From JASHPR01 sp963842355 (lineage in GTDB: Bacteria; Actinomycetota; Actinomycetes; Streptosporangiales; Streptosporangiaceae), in the NCBI GenBank assembly GCA_963842355.1, contig CAWJGC010000012.1, positions 124,001-188,000 on the forward strand: a DNA stretch of 64,000 nucleotides. The letters run 5' to 3'. The notes under the pieces are model-generated. The model was not told the origin of the DNA. It saw nothing but the letters and a program-made list of their open reading frames with translations, and did not search any database. Shown in pieces: positions 16,178-25,381 of this stretch (the first letter of the stretch is position 1; each line of letters begins with the position of its first letter). The translations under genes were made by a program, and so were the position numbers.

Positions 16178-17701
16178 TCATTCCACCCGCAACTCCCTCT
16201 TGAGGATTTTCCCGGTCGGCCCCTTCGGCAGTTCGGCGGTGACCCGGACCTCGCGCGGATACTTGTAGGCCGCCAGCCGCTCCCGGCAGTACGCGATGAT
16301 CTCCTCCGGGCGGGCGTCCGTGCCCGGCTTGGGCACGACGAACGCGACCACCTCCTCGCCTACGCGCGGGTCCGGCTTGCCGACGACGGCGGCCTCTGCC
16401 ACGGCTGGGTGGCCGAACAGGACCTCCTCGATCTCGCGCGGGTAGACGTTGTAGCCGCCGCGGATCACCAGGTCCTTTTTCCGGTCCACGATGAACAGGT
16501 AGCCGTCCTCGTCGGCGTAGGCCAGGTCGCCGGTGTGGAACCAGCCGCTGCGGAATGCTTCGGCGGTCTCCTGCGGCCGCCGGTAATAGCCCTTCATCAC
16601 GTTGTGGCCGCGGATGACGATCTCGCCGATGTTCTCCGGGCCAGGAAGGAGCGCCTTGTCCTGCTCGTCCACCACCCGGACCTCCACTCCCCAGATGGGC
16701 TTGCCGATGGACAGCACCTTGCGCTGCTCCGCACTGATGTTGAACGTCGTGGTGCTGGCGGTCTCGGACAGGCCGTAGCCCTCCAGGATGACCACGCCCG
16801 GGAACTTCTCCTCGAACGCACGGATCACCTCGCCCGGGATCGCGGCGCCGCCGGAAATCCCGACCCGCAGCGACGACAGGTCCCGGCCGGCCACGTCCGC
16901 CTGCAGCAGCGCGTAGTACATGGTCGGGACGCCGGAAAAGATCGTGCACCGGTGCCGCTCGATCGCGTCAAGCACCGGGCCGGCCTCGAACCTGGGAATG
17001 AGCACTAGCGTGCCCGCGAACCGCACCGCCGTATTGAGCACGCTGGAGAGGCCGAACACGTGGAACATCGGGAGTACCGCGACCCCGATGTCGTCATCTT
17101 CGAAGCCGAACAGTTCGCCGGCCACGGTGCAGTTCATGTACAGCTGGAAATGGGTAAGCTCGGCGCCCTTGGGCTTGCCGGTGGTCCCGCTGGTGTAGAT
17201 GATCACTGCGGTATCGTCGGCATTGGTGGGCTCGATCTCGCCGGTATCGTCGGCGAAGTAGAGCTCGTCGTAGTGCTTGGTGCCCTCGGGCCGCTGGTCG
17301 TTGCCGGGGAGGTTCACCACGTATGTGGATATGTTCCCGGCCTGCTGGGCGCCGGTGACCGCCTCCGCCGCGAAACCCTCGAAAGTGATCAGCAGCCTGG
17401 ACTCGGAATCCTGCAGCTGGTAGGCGACCTCGGACGCCTTCAGCAGCGGGTTCAGCGGGACCATCACCAGGCCGGCCTTGAGGATGGCGAAGTAGGTGAA
17501 CAGGAACTGCGGCAGGTTCGGCAACTGCACGGCGACCTTGTCGCCGCGGCGCAGTCCACTGCCGAGCAGGGCGCTCGCCACGCGCCCGGAGATCTCGTCC
17601 ACCTGTGCATAGCTGAAGGTCAGGTCGCTGATGTGGCACAGCGGGTGGTCCGGCTTGGCGGCGCGGGACTCCCGCAGCATGGTGGCCAGGTTGAAGCTCA
17701 T
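16178..17701 (-). CDS. Long-chain fatty acid--CoA ligase (AMP-binding family)
   Basis: A 507-residue ANL-superfamily enzyme that activates a carboxylic acid as acyl-AMP and then acyl-CoA. The P-loop YTSGTTGKPKGAE (about 165-177), the GYGLSETAS adenine motif, GWFHTGDLAYADEDGYL and the hinge DRKKDLVIRGGYNVYPREIEE are all intact, as is the catalytic lysine near the end (PTGKILKRELR). No membrane segment. It is monocistronic, with the decayed YCII gene upstream on the same strand. Chain-length preference cannot be read. Confidence 0.9.
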   Translation of the reverse strand: MSFNLATMLRESRAAKPDHPLCHISDLTFSYAQVDEISGRVASALLGSGLRRGDKVAVQLPNLPQFLFTYFAILKAGLVMVPLNPLLKASEVAYQLQDSESRLLITFEGFAAEAVTGAQQAGNISTYVVNLPGNDQRPEGTKHYDELYFADDTGEIEPTNADDTAVIIYTSGTTGKPKGAELTHFQLYMNCTVAGELFGFEDDDIGVAVLPMFHVFGLSSVLNTAVRFAGTLVLIPRFEAGPVLDAIERHRCTIFSGVPTMYYALLQADVAGRDLSSLRVGISGGAAIPGEVIRAFEEKFPGVVILEGYGLSETASTTTFNISAEQRKVLSIGKPIWGVEVRVVDEQDKALLPGPENIGEIVIRGHNVMKGYYRRPQETAEAFRSGWFHTGDLAYADEDGYLFIVDRKKDLVIRGGYNVYPREIEEVLFGHPAVAEAAVVGKPDPRVGEEVVAFVVPKPGTDARPEEIIAYCRERLAAYKYPREVRVTAELPKGPTGKILKRELRVE

Positions 17702-17754
17702 GGCACTCCTGTACGAACGGGTAACTCACCCTATGACGCCGCCCGGCCCCGAGA

Positions 17755-17960
17755 CTAATGCTCCAGCCCGCGCTGCCGCCAGAAGGTGCGCAGATCACCC
17801 GGCGGCGCGGCCTGCCATCGGGCGACGGCCCGCACTTCAACGGCACCGCCGTCCCTGGAGAACGGGGTTACGCCGGGCGATCGCCAAGGCGGCGTCCAGG
17901 TCGGGTGCCTCGATCATGCAGAAGCCAGCGATGATGTCTTTGGTCTCGGCGAACGCCGTT
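17755..17960 (-). pseudogene. Remnant of a YCII-family (YCII-related) gene
   Basis: The minus strand encodes AFAETKDIIAGFCMIEAPDLDAALAIARRNP, a clear YCII core (FAETK and DLDAAL motifs). A frame change then follows, after which DGGAVEVRAV, the usual YCII C-terminal strand, is read and ends at TAG (17755-17757). The N-terminal half is absent; in its place is the GCCGCCTCG tandem repeat. Both a 5' loss and a frameshift are therefore present. YCII genes are typically beside ECF sigma genes, but none is here. Confidence 0.6.
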
Positions 17961-17984
17961 CCGCGCGAAGCCTTCGCCCCGCCC

Positions 17985-18085
17985 GCCGCCTCGCCGTCCC
18001 GCCCGCCGCCTCGCCGGCCCGCCGCCTCGCCGCCCCGCCGCCTCGCCGCCCCGCCGCCTCGTCGGCCCGCCGCCTCGCCGCCCCG
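17985..18085. repeat. 16-bp tandem repeat array (GCCGCCTCGCCGCCCC unit)
   Basis: About six degenerate copies of a 16-base unit, GCCGCCTCGCCGCCCC, lie head to tail. They abut and replace the 5' half of the YCII remnant. No coding role is evident in any frame. Confidence 0.7.
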
Positions 18086-18147
18086 GAATCCCGGCCGCTA
18101 TGAATGCGGCTTTGGTGTACACCCGTGTGCAGCAGGTTCACATTCAT
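18082..18147 (-). repeat. Copy 1 of a short element encoding MNxxLLxTGxH-type peptide
   Basis: The minus strand reads MNVNLLHTGVHQSRIHSGRDSG from ATG 18147. A related sequence on the plus strand at 43803-43868 reads M-D-A-A-L-L-Y-T-G-G-H and ends RRRDGG. The two are roughly 70% identical over the first 60 bases by eye. Both contain an imperfect palindrome around YACACGGGTG and both lie next to a tandem repeat. The role is unknown. Confidence 0.4.
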
Positions 18148-18286
18148 CGTCGGCTTCGGCGGCTACGCGGGCTCCAGGCGGGTTCGTCGGCTATGCGGAC
18201 CTTCGGCGGCTTGGGACCGGCGCTCTAGCGGCGGACGAGCCGCATGCGTAGTGTCTTTTCTGAATTTGCGGCGGAAGGGGAGGATT

Positions 18287-20035
18287 ATGGCGGCCGGCAT
18301 CCATGGCGCTTTGCGCAGGACACGCACGCTCGCAGCGGTGGCGCTTGGCTGCGGGATGCTGGCCGCCTGGGCGCTGCCGAATATCCCAGCAGCCGCGCAG
18401 AGCACAGGCGGGTGGTCCAGCCCGAGGGTCCTGCGGGTCGGGACGTTCCATGGCCGGGCCGGTCAGTACCAGTCCATCCAGTCCGCCGTCAACGCTGCCC
18501 GCTCCGGCGACTGGATCCTGGTGGGCCCCGGTGATTACCACGAGAACGCCGACGAGACCGGTCCGCGCGGCAACCCGGCTGACGGGCAGATGGGCGGCGT
18601 GTACATCACCAAGTCCGGCATCACCGTGCGCGGGATGAACCGCAACTCGGTGATCGTCGACGGCACCAAGCCCGGGTCCGCCCCGTGCAGTTCCCGGCCA
18701 TCGGCTCAGGACTACGGGGCACTCGGGCCGGATGGGGTTCCCGTCGGCCGCAACGGGATCCTGGTGTGGAAGGCGAACGACGTGAGCATCGAGAACCTCA
18801 CGGTCTGCAACTTCCTGGCGGGCACGGGAGCGTCGGGCAACCAGATCTGGTGGAACGGCGGGGCTGAATCCGGCAGGATCGGCCTGACCGGGTACTGGGG
18901 CAGCTACCTCACCGCCACCTCGACATTCTTCAGCGACGAGACCACCGCCGCCGAGTACGGCATCTTTGCCAGCAACTCGGCCGGCCCGGCTCGCTGGAAC
19001 CAGCTTTACGCCAGCAACATGAACGACTCGGGCACGTATGTGGGCGCCTGCCTGCGGCAGTGCGACGTGACCATGGACCACATGTGGATGGAGAACAACG
19101 CTCTGGGGTACTCCGGCACCAACTCCGGCGGGATCGTCATCATCGAGAACTCCCAGTTCGATGAGAACCAGGACGGCCTGGACACCAACACGGCAGTGGT
19201 CGGGGATCCGCCCGCTCCGCAAGATGGCAGATGCCCGGACGGCGGGACCGGCCCGGTCACCCACACCACCTCATGCTGGGTGGTCATGCACAACTACATC
19301 CACGACAACAACAACCCGGCAGCGCCGGCGGCGGGCTCCGCGGCGGCCGGCCCCATCGGCACCGGGATGACCGTCTCGGGCGGCCGCTTCGACACCGTCA
19401 TGCACAACGTCGTCACCAATAACGGGGCGTGGGGCGTCCTATTCGTGCCCTACGCTCAGCAGGGCACGCCGAGCCTCGGCCAGACCTGCGCCGGAGCGGG
19501 CGGCAACGAGGTGCCGGGTTTCGGCTGCGTCCTGGACCCCGAAGGTGACGCCTTGCTGCACAACACATTCCGCCACAACGGCTACTTCGGCAACCCGAGT
19601 AACTCCGACTATGGCCAGATCACGCTGTTCGGGAACGAGCCGCAGAACTGCTTCGCCGGCAATCATGCCCCGGATGGCAGCGCCCCCGCGAACCTCGAGC
19701 AGACCCAGCGAAAGTGCGGGGTCACCACCACCGCCGCCAATACCGGAGGCGACTTGTTCCCGCAAGTGCTCTGCGACACCGGCCTGGGGCCGTGCCCGAG
19801 CGGCGCCACCTACCCGAAACCGAACGGCACGGTCATCCTCAAGCCACTGCCTCGCTCCCTCCCGGCCATGCCCGACCCCTGCGCAGGCGTGCCGGCCAAC
19901 CCCTGGTGCCCGAATAGGCACTGGCCTGCCAGCAACCACGGGCGGGCCGCCGCCGCGGGCGCCCCGGGCCTGCTCACGGTACCCGCGGTGAGAAGAAGGC
20001 AGCCAGCTTGGCCATTGGTCCGGGCCGTGGACTGA
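18287..20035 (+). CDS. Secreted right-handed parallel beta-helix protein
   Basis: A 582-residue exported protein. An AGGGGAGG site precedes ATG 18287, and the product opens with a twin-Arg-containing basic region and a hydrophobic core (TLAAVALGCGMLAAWALP) ending AAAQS, a probable signal peptide. The body shows beta-helix coils: QSIQSAVNAARSGDWILVGPGDYHE, ITVRGMNRNSVIVDG, VSIENLTVCNFLAG, VVMHNYIHDNNNP, and VMHNVVTNNGAWGVLFV. At least ten cysteines suggest disulphides. NosD/pectate-lyase-like proteins with this fold often act on polysaccharides, but no catalytic residues can be assigned. The 17702-18286 gap upstream holds the YCII remnant and repeats. Confidence 0.8.
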   Translation: MAAGIHGALRRTRTLAAVALGCGMLAAWALPNIPAAAQSTGGWSSPRVLRVGTFHGRAGQYQSIQSAVNAARSGDWILVGPGDYHENADETGPRGNPADGQMGGVYITKSGITVRGMNRNSVIVDGTKPGSAPCSSRPSAQDYGALGPDGVPVGRNGILVWKANDVSIENLTVCNFLAGTGASGNQIWWNGGAESGRIGLTGYWGSYLTATSTFFSDETTAAEYGIFASNSAGPARWNQLYASNMNDSGTYVGACLRQCDVTMDHMWMENNALGYSGTNSGGIVIIENSQFDENQDGLDTNTAVVGDPPAPQDGRCPDGGTGPVTHTTSCWVVMHNYIHDNNNPAAPAAGSAAAGPIGTGMTVSGGRFDTVMHNVVTNNGAWGVLFVPYAQQGTPSLGQTCAGAGGNEVPGFGCVLDPEGDALLHNTFRHNGYFGNPSNSDYGQITLFGNEPQNCFAGNHAPDGSAPANLEQTQRKCGVTTTAANTGGDLFPQVLCDTGLGPCPSGATYPKPNGTVILKPLPRSLPAMPDPCAGVPANPWCPNRHWPASNHGRAAAAGAPGLLTVPAVRRRQPAWPLVRAVD

Positions 20036-20043
20036 GGCACCTA

Positions 20044-20089
20044 CCTCATACCGGGCCAGCGTTAGGCCTCATACCGGGCCGGCGTCAGG
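20044..20089. repeat. 23-bp tandem duplication after the beta-helix gene
   Basis: Two adjacent 23-base copies beginning CCTCATACCGGGCC (20044-20066 and 20067-20089) differ at two positions. They lie just after the beta-helix stop, in a 306-bp gap that otherwise contains only the hairpin at 20254. Confidence 0.6.
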
Positions 20090-20253
20090 CGAGTTCGCGT
20101 GCGCTGGCTGGCCGACCGGACGCAGACGAGCTAACCGGGTTGCCCTGGCGAAACCGGCCCCGGCCCGGACCCACGGGATGCCCGAGGCTGGTGCTCGCCG
20201 ACCCGGGGTGACCGGGCCCCGCCGTCTGGCAGCAGGTCGTCGCCCGGGATGTT

Positions 20254-20269
20254 CACACTCGTTAGTGTG
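20254..20269. promoter_or_regulatory. Inverted repeat CACACT-N4-AGTGTG upstream of the SIS gene
   Basis: A perfect 6-bp dyad with a 4-base spacer, 72 bases before the SIS-protein start. It could be an operator. The cognate regulator is not in the neighbourhood. Confidence 0.35.
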
Positions 20270-20341
20270 GGGCAGGCGCGACCAGGGCCGGTGCGGCCTG
20301 GCCGCTGCTCCCGTCGGGTTTCCCTGCCAAGGAGGGATCTC

Positions 20342-21310
20342 ATGTCGGCAACCGGGTCGGCGGTCAGCGCGATGCGGCAGACCATGGACGGCCAGGCGGA
20401 GGCGCTGGCGCGGATCCTGGAGGACGAGGCGCCGGCCGTCGCGGTCGCAGAGCGTCTGCGCGGCCGTCGGGTGCTGGCGATCGGCACGGGGACGAGCTGG
20501 CATGCGGCCAGCCAGGCCGCCGCGCTGCTGCGCGCGGCGGGATTCGACGCCGCCGCGGCGCAGTCGGCCGATGCCGCGGTGGACGGCCCGCTGCCCGGCG
20601 AGGGCGGGGCGTTGCTGGCCTTCACCCACACGGGCGCCAAGCGGTACACGGCGCAGGCCGAGCAGCAGGCCCGGTCGAAGGGCGCGGAGGTCATCCAGGT
20701 CTCCGGGATCGGCGTCGAGGGTGCGGATCTGGTGACGGTGGAGCGGGAGCGCTCGTCGGCCTACACGGCCAGCCATCTCGGGGCCATGCTGCGCACGGCG
20801 CAGCTTGCGCGGGCGCTGGGCGCCGATCTCCCGGGGCTGGCCGAGGTCCCGGCGGCGGTCGACCATGCCTACCGCACGCCTCAGGGCGGCCACCCGGCGC
20901 CGCCGGAGCGGCTGATCGAGTTCATCGGCGGCGGCATCAACCAGTGGACGGCGGCCGAGGGAGCGCTGAAGATCCGGGAGGCGGCCTACGTGGCCAGCGA
21001 GGGGCTGGCGGTTGAGCAGTTCCTGCACGGACCGTCGGTGGCCCTGGGCCACGATGACCGGCTCGTCTGCCTCGACGGGGGCGGGGCCACCTCGGCGAGG
21101 ATCGCCGAAGTGGCAGCCGCCGCCCAAGCAGCAGGCGTCCCGGTGACCCGGATCACCCACGACCGGCTGGGCGAGTTGTTGTCGATCTTCCCGCTGACCG
21201 TGGCCGTGCAGCGGATCGCGCTGGAAGCCGCCGAGACGCTCGGGGTGAACCCGGACACCTTCGGTCTCGATCAGCCGGGCCACGAGTCCTGGGACCGCCT
21301 CGAACTGTGA
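20342..21310 (+). CDS. Double SIS-domain protein (GlmS-isomerase/AgaS-like)
   Basis: A 322-residue phosphosugar-binding protein with two SIS domains: GRRVLAIGTGTSWHAASQAAALLRAAG (about residues 40-66) and LIEFIGGGINQWTAAEGALKIREAAYVASEGLAVEQFLHGP (about 195-235), the latter a signature of the isomerase half of glucosamine-6-phosphate synthase. No glutaminase domain (no N-terminal Cys) is present, so it is probably a deaminase/isomerase or a sugar-binding homologue. AAGGAGGG precedes ATG 20342. No sugar genes are adjacent. Confidence 0.8.
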   Translation: MSATGSAVSAMRQTMDGQAEALARILEDEAPAVAVAERLRGRRVLAIGTGTSWHAASQAAALLRAAGFDAAAAQSADAAVDGPLPGEGGALLAFTHTGAKRYTAQAEQQARSKGAEVIQVSGIGVEGADLVTVERERSSAYTASHLGAMLRTAQLARALGADLPGLAEVPAAVDHAYRTPQGGHPAPPERLIEFIGGGINQWTAAEGALKIREAAYVASEGLAVEQFLHGPSVALGHDDRLVCLDGGGATSARIAEVAAAAQAAGVPVTRITHDRLGELLSIFPLTVAVQRIALEAAETLGVNPDTFGLDQPGHESWDRLEL

Positions 21311-21502
21311 GCGCTGTCGGGGTCGGCGCTCGCGAGGAGGCAGCTGTGGCGGGCAAGCCGCGCGACCCCGGCGGTCGGCGCCGCGCCGCAGAACCAAGCA
21401 GGCGACGCATGGAGCGGGCCGAGCCGCGGGTGTTCACGGCATGTGGGGCGCCTCGCTGATCTCGACGCTCCCCGGCACCAGGCTGCCTGGTTCGGGCACT
21501 GC

Positions 21503-21522
21503 GGCCGGAACATATTCCGGCC
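21503..21522. other. Palindrome GGCCGGAA-CATA-TTCCGGCC
   Basis: Perfect 8-bp arms with a 4-base spacer, inside the 515-bp gap 21311-21825. That gap has no convincing gene. It holds this palindrome, a 27-bp direct repeat (21552-21609) and a G-rich repeat field. Confidence 0.4.
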
Positions 21523-21551
21523 GGGCCACGCTGTCGGTAGGGCTCGGCCAC

Positions 21552-21609
21552 AGCGACAGCGACGCGCCGGCGATGCCGTCATAGCGACAGCGACGCGCCG
21601 GCGATGCCG
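21552..21609. repeat. 27-bp direct repeat
   Basis: A 27-base sequence beginning AGCGACAGCGACGCGCCGG occurs at 21552-21578 and again at 21583-21609, separated by TCAT. It is part of the repeat-rich leader of the MFS gene. Confidence 0.6.
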
Positions 21610-21617
21610 CGGGAGCC

Positions 21618-21815
21618 CGGGGCGGGCGGCGGGCAGGGCGCGTGCCGGGGGCGGACGGCGTGCAGGGCGGGCGCGGGGAGGGCGCGGGCGCCGGGAGGGC
21701 GCGTGCGGGGCGGCGCCGGGGCGCCGGGAGGGCGGGCGCGGCGCAGGGCGGGCGCCGCGCAGGGCAGGCGCGGCGCAGGGCGGGCGCCGGGAGGGCGGGC
21801 GGGGGAGGAAGGGAC
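21618..21815. repeat. G-rich degenerate repeat field (GGGCGGGCGCCGGGAGG-like)
   Basis: Nearly 200 bases of GGGCGGGCG/GGCGCAGGGC/GCCGGGAGG units in irregular order lie just upstream of the MFS start. All frames are open because the sequence lacks A/T, so the long open frames across it are meaningless. Confidence 0.65.
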
Positions 21816-21825
21816 AGGGCAGCCG

Positions 21826-23234
21826 ATGAGCGAGGGCCGGGCGCGGGGGCTGTGGGCGCCGCAGCGGCGCGCGCTGACCGCGGGCCTGGTCCTGACGATC
21901 ACCTTCGTGGCGTCGGAGGCGCTGGCGGTGGTGACGGTGATGCCGGTGGTCGCCCGCGACCTGGGCGGGCTGTCGCTGTACGGCTGGGTGTTCAGCGCGT
22001 TCATGCTGGGCAGCGTGATCGGGATCGTGGTGGCCGGCCGGGAGGCCGACCGGCGGGGCCGGCGGCCCCGTTCGTGGCCGGGGTGGTCCTGTTCGGATCC
22101 GGGCTGGCCGTCGCGGGCCTGGCCCCGTCGATGGGCGTCCTGGTCGCGGGCCGCGCGCTGCAGGGCATCGGCGCGGGCGCGGTACCCGCCGTGGCCTACG
22201 CCTCGATCGGCCGCAGCCTGGATGGCCCGCTCCGGGCGCGCATGATGGCGGTCCTGTCCACCGCGTGGGTCGCGCCGGGGCTGGCCGGGCCCGCCCTCAG
22301 CGCCGAGGTCGCGCGGGTGTTCGGATGGCGGTGGGTATTCCTTGGCCTGCTGCCGGTGGTCGCGGTGGCCGGGTCGATCGCCGTGCCGGCTCTGGTCCGC
22401 CTGGGGCCGCCCGACTCTGCCCCGGCCCGCGAGCACCGGCTGACCGACGGCGTCCGCACGGCGGCCGGTGCCACGATGATCTTGGGCGGCCTCACGCTGG
22501 CGGTCGGCTCCCGCGCGGTCCTGGCCGGCGCGGCCCTGATCCTGGCCGGCGGGGTCGCCGGGCTTCCCGCGTTGCGCCGGCTGGTCCCGGCCGGCACGCT
22601 GGCCGCCCGTCCCGGGCTGCCGGCCACGATCCTCAGCCGGGGCCTGCTGACGTTCGCGTTCTTCGGCGCGGACGCGTACGTGACGTTGTCGATCACCGCG
22701 GTGCGTCACCGCAGCCCGGTGGTGGCGGGCATCGCGGTCACCGGCGCCACGCTGGGCTGGACGGCGGGTGCCTGGGTGCAGGCCCGGCTGAGCGAGACCT
22801 GGGAGGGGCGCCGCCTGGTACGCACGGGACTGGTGATCATCCTCGTCGGCACCGGCGGGATGGTCCTGGTGCTGCAGCCGGGCGTGCCGGTGGCCGAGGG
22901 CCTGGCCGCCTGGACCGTCGCGGGCCTGGGCATGGGGTTGGCGTACGCGCCGCTCTCGCTGATGATGCTGCGGAAGGCGCCGCCCGGGCGGGAAGGCTGG
23001 GCCTCGGCGTCGCTGAACCTGACCGACGTGCTCGGTACCGCGATCGGCATCGGCGTGGGCGGCGCGGCCGTGGCCGCCGCCGCAGGCCGCGACCTGCACC
23101 TGGGCCTCACGGTCGCGTTCGCGATCACGGCGGCCGTGGCCGTCGTGGCGCTGGTGCTCACCGGCCGGCTGCTGGCAGGCGCCAACTCGCCGCCCCCGGT
23201 CGCCGAGCGCGTGCTCGCGTCGGCACCGGACTAG
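21826..23234 (+). pseudogene. MFS transporter, frameshifted (single-base loss near 22066-22069)
   Basis: The start ATG 21826 encodes RRALTAGLVLTITFVASEALAVVTVMPVVARDLGG and the MFS signature GREADRRGRRP. The frame then changes and continues as PFVAGVVLFGSGLAVAGLAPSMGVLVAGRALQGIGAGAVP to the stop at 23234. The joint falls in CCCC (22066-22069); one more C restores a single ~470-residue 14-helix-like transporter. No other damage is visible, so this is either a sequencing error or a very recent mutation. It resembles DHA2/efflux-type MFS proteins. Confidence 0.75.
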
Positions 23235-23305
23235 CGCGCTGACCACACGCGTTCGCCGGGTTTGATCATGCTGCTACGCCGCGGCGGTCTTCCCGGGGCG
23301 ATGGC

Positions 23306-23773
23306 TCAGCGGGCGCCCGCCGTGCGGTTGGGCGCCCATAGCTGGTCGGCGTCGCCGGCGGCGAGCCGGCCCCGGTAGACGTTGATCTTGTGGTCGATGA
23401 GGTTGAGGTGTTCTTGTATCTCAGCGAGCTTGGCGGTCACGTCGGCGCGGTGGGTCTCCAGGAGGTCAAGCCGTTCCTGCTCGTTGCCCGGCCCGGCGGA
23501 TACGAGCTGGGCGTAGCGCCGGATGGTCTTGATGGGCATGCCGGTGGCCCGCAGCCTGGTGCAGATGGTGATCCAGTCCAGGTCGAGCTGCTGGTAGCGC
23601 CGCCGGCCGCCGGCGGTGCGGTCGACGGTGGTGACGACCAGGCCGGCGCGTTCGTAGTAGCGCAGGGTGTGCACGCTGACCCCGGTGCGGCGGGCGGCCT
23701 CGGCGATGCTCAGGCCCGCCGGGGGGCCGGAGCGAGCGGGCCGGGGTACCGGCCGCGGCTTGACTTCGAGCAT
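23306..23773 (-). CDS. MerR-family transcriptional regulator
   Basis: A 155-residue regulator: LSIAEAARRTGVSVHTLRYYERAGLV is the MerR winged helix, preceded by a Pro/Arg-rich 20-residue tail, and followed by the coiled-coil dimerisation helix LLETHRADVTAKLAEIQEHLNLIDHKINVYRGRL. No C-terminal metal-binding cysteines are present. Its start lies only 24 bases from the divergent MFS start at 23798, so the shared promoter region must overlap coding starts. It probably controls the MFS gene, possibly in response to an organic ligand. Confidence 0.85.
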   Translation of the reverse strand: MLEVKPRPVPRPARSGPPAGLSIAEAARRTGVSVHTLRYYERAGLVVTTVDRTAGGRRRYQQLDLDWITICTRLRATGMPIKTIRRYAQLVSAGPGNEQERLDLLETHRADVTAKLAEIQEHLNLIDHKINVYRGRLAAGDADQLWAPNRTAGAR

Positions 23774-23797
23774 GCTCTAAATCGTAGCGTCGTGGTC

Positions 23798-25381
23798 ATG
23801 AATCCTTCAACGCGGCCGAAGACCACGGCCGGCGAGCGCGGGCGGGCGCCCGAACTCAGCCGGCGCCGCCGGTCCCCGGTGCCTGAACTCAGCCGGCGCC
23901 GCCGGTCCCTGGTGCTCGCGATCTGCTGCGCCAGCATGGTCGTCGTGGTGATGGACATCTCCATCGTCAACGTCGCGCTGCCCGCGATTCGCCGTGACCT
24001 GCACGCCTCGGTGTCCGGCCTGCAGTGGACGGTCGACGCGTACACCCTGGTACTGGCCAGCTTCCTGGTGCTGGCCGGGTCCATCGCCGACCGGGTCGGC
24101 CGCCGGCGGATCTTCCAGGTCGGCCTGGCCACCTTCGGGCTCGGCTCGCTGCTGTGCGGCCTGGCGCCGGGCATCGGCGCTCTGATCGCGGCGCGCGGCT
24201 TGCAGGCCGTCGGCGGCACGATGCTCAACCCGGTGGCGATGGCGATCGTCGCTACCACGTTCCCTGACCCGGCCGAGCGGGCCAGGGCCATCGGCGTGTT
24301 CGGCTCGGTGTCCGGCCTGTCGCTGGCGCTGGGCCCGATCCTCGGCGGCGCCCTGGTCGACGGCTTCGGCTGGCACTCCATCTTCTGGATCAACGTGCCG
24401 ATCGTGGCCGCCGCGATCGTGGGCACCGCGCTGTTCGTGCCCGAGTCCCGCGCCGCCCGGGCGCGCCGGTTCGACCCGGTGGGCCAGGTCCTGGTGATCC
24501 TGGTGCTGGGCAGCGTCGTCTGCGCGATCATCGAGTCCGGACGGCTGGGCTGGACCTCGCCGGTCATCGGTGGCCTGCTCGCCGTGGCCGTGCTCGGCGT
24601 GGCGGGCATCCTCGGCTACGAACCGCGCCGCGGCGACCCGCTGCTGGAGCTGCGCCTGTTTCGCAGCGTGCCGTTCAGCGCGGCGATCGGGATGGCGCTG
24701 TTCGCCTTGTGCGCGTTCGGCGCGTTCCTGTTCGTGACCACCCAGTACCTGCAGGACGTGCGCGGCCTGTCGGCGCTGACGGCCGGGCTGTGCCTGCTCC
24801 CGGTCGGGGCGGTAGTCGTGGTGCTCTCCCCGGCCGCCGGCCGGCTGGTCGGCGCGCGCGGCCCCCGGCTGCCGCTGGTGGTCTCCGGGGCCGCGCTGGC
24901 CCTGGGCGGCGGCGCGTCGATCTGGCTTCGGCCGGCCACCCCGCTGCCGGCCGTGCTCGCGATCTACCTGCTGTTCGGCATCTTCCTGGGCACCGTCAAC
25001 CCGCCGATCACCAACTCGGCGGTCTCCGGGATGCCCCGCTCGATGGCCGGGGTGGCCGCCTCGCTGGCCTCCACGGGCCGGCAGGCCGGCACCGCCCTGG
25101 GCGTCGCGATCTCCGGAACGATCGTGGGATCGGCCCTGGCCCGCGGCGGGACGGCGTTCACCAGCGCGGAGCACGGCGTGTGGTGGCTGGTGCTCGGGCT
25201 CGGCGCCGGCCTCGGTGTGCTGGGGCTGCTCAGCACCGGGCGCCGGGCCCTGGGCACCGCCGGGCGCGCGGCGGCACTGTTCGAGAAGGTGGACCGGGGC
25301 GCGGACGCCAGCCACGCTGGGGCCGCCCGCGTCCCCGGGCCGCGTGATCAGCCCGGCGAACGCCTGCGGTCAGCGCACTAG
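23798..25381 (+). CDS. DHA2-family MFS drug-efflux-type transporter
   Basis: A 527-residue 14-helix MFS transporter. Motif A-like sequence GSIADRVGRRRIF (about residues 88-100) and the DHA2 C-motif region GLSLALGPILGGALVD are clear, with the usual first helix MVVVVMDISIVNVALPAIRRDL. Two copies of PELSRRRRS lie in the N-terminal tail, from a duplicated DNA stretch. The start at 23798 leaves almost no leader, suggesting leaderless translation; GTG 23792 is an alternative. It is divergent from MerR. Its stop overlaps the stop of the convergent gene at 25378 by two bases (CTAG). Confidence 0.85.
   Translation: MNPSTRPKTTAGERGRAPELSRRRRSPVPELSRRRRSLVLAICCASMVVVVMDISIVNVALPAIRRDLHASVSGLQWTVDAYTLVLASFLVLAGSIADRVGRRRIFQVGLATFGLGSLLCGLAPGIGALIAARGLQAVGGTMLNPVAMAIVATTFPDPAERARAIGVFGSVSGLSLALGPILGGALVDGFGWHSIFWINVPIVAAAIVGTALFVPESRAARARRFDPVGQVLVILVLGSVVCAIIESGRLGWTSPVIGGLLAVAVLGVAGILGYEPRRGDPLLELRLFRSVPFSAAIGMALFALCAFGAFLFVTTQYLQDVRGLSALTAGLCLLPVGAVVVVLSPAAGRLVGARGPRLPLVVSGAALALGGGASIWLRPATPLPAVLAIYLLFGIFLGTVNPPITNSAVSGMPRSMAGVAASLASTGRQAGTALGVAISGTIVGSALARGGTAFTSAEHGVWWLVLGLGAGLGVLGLLSTGRRALGTAGRAAALFEKVDRGADASHAGAARVPGPRDQPGERLRSAH

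Noticed and set aside
21618..21815. Coding sequence for a Gly/Arg-rich protein
   Set aside because: Open frames exist only because stop codons need A/T. The content is degenerate repeats.
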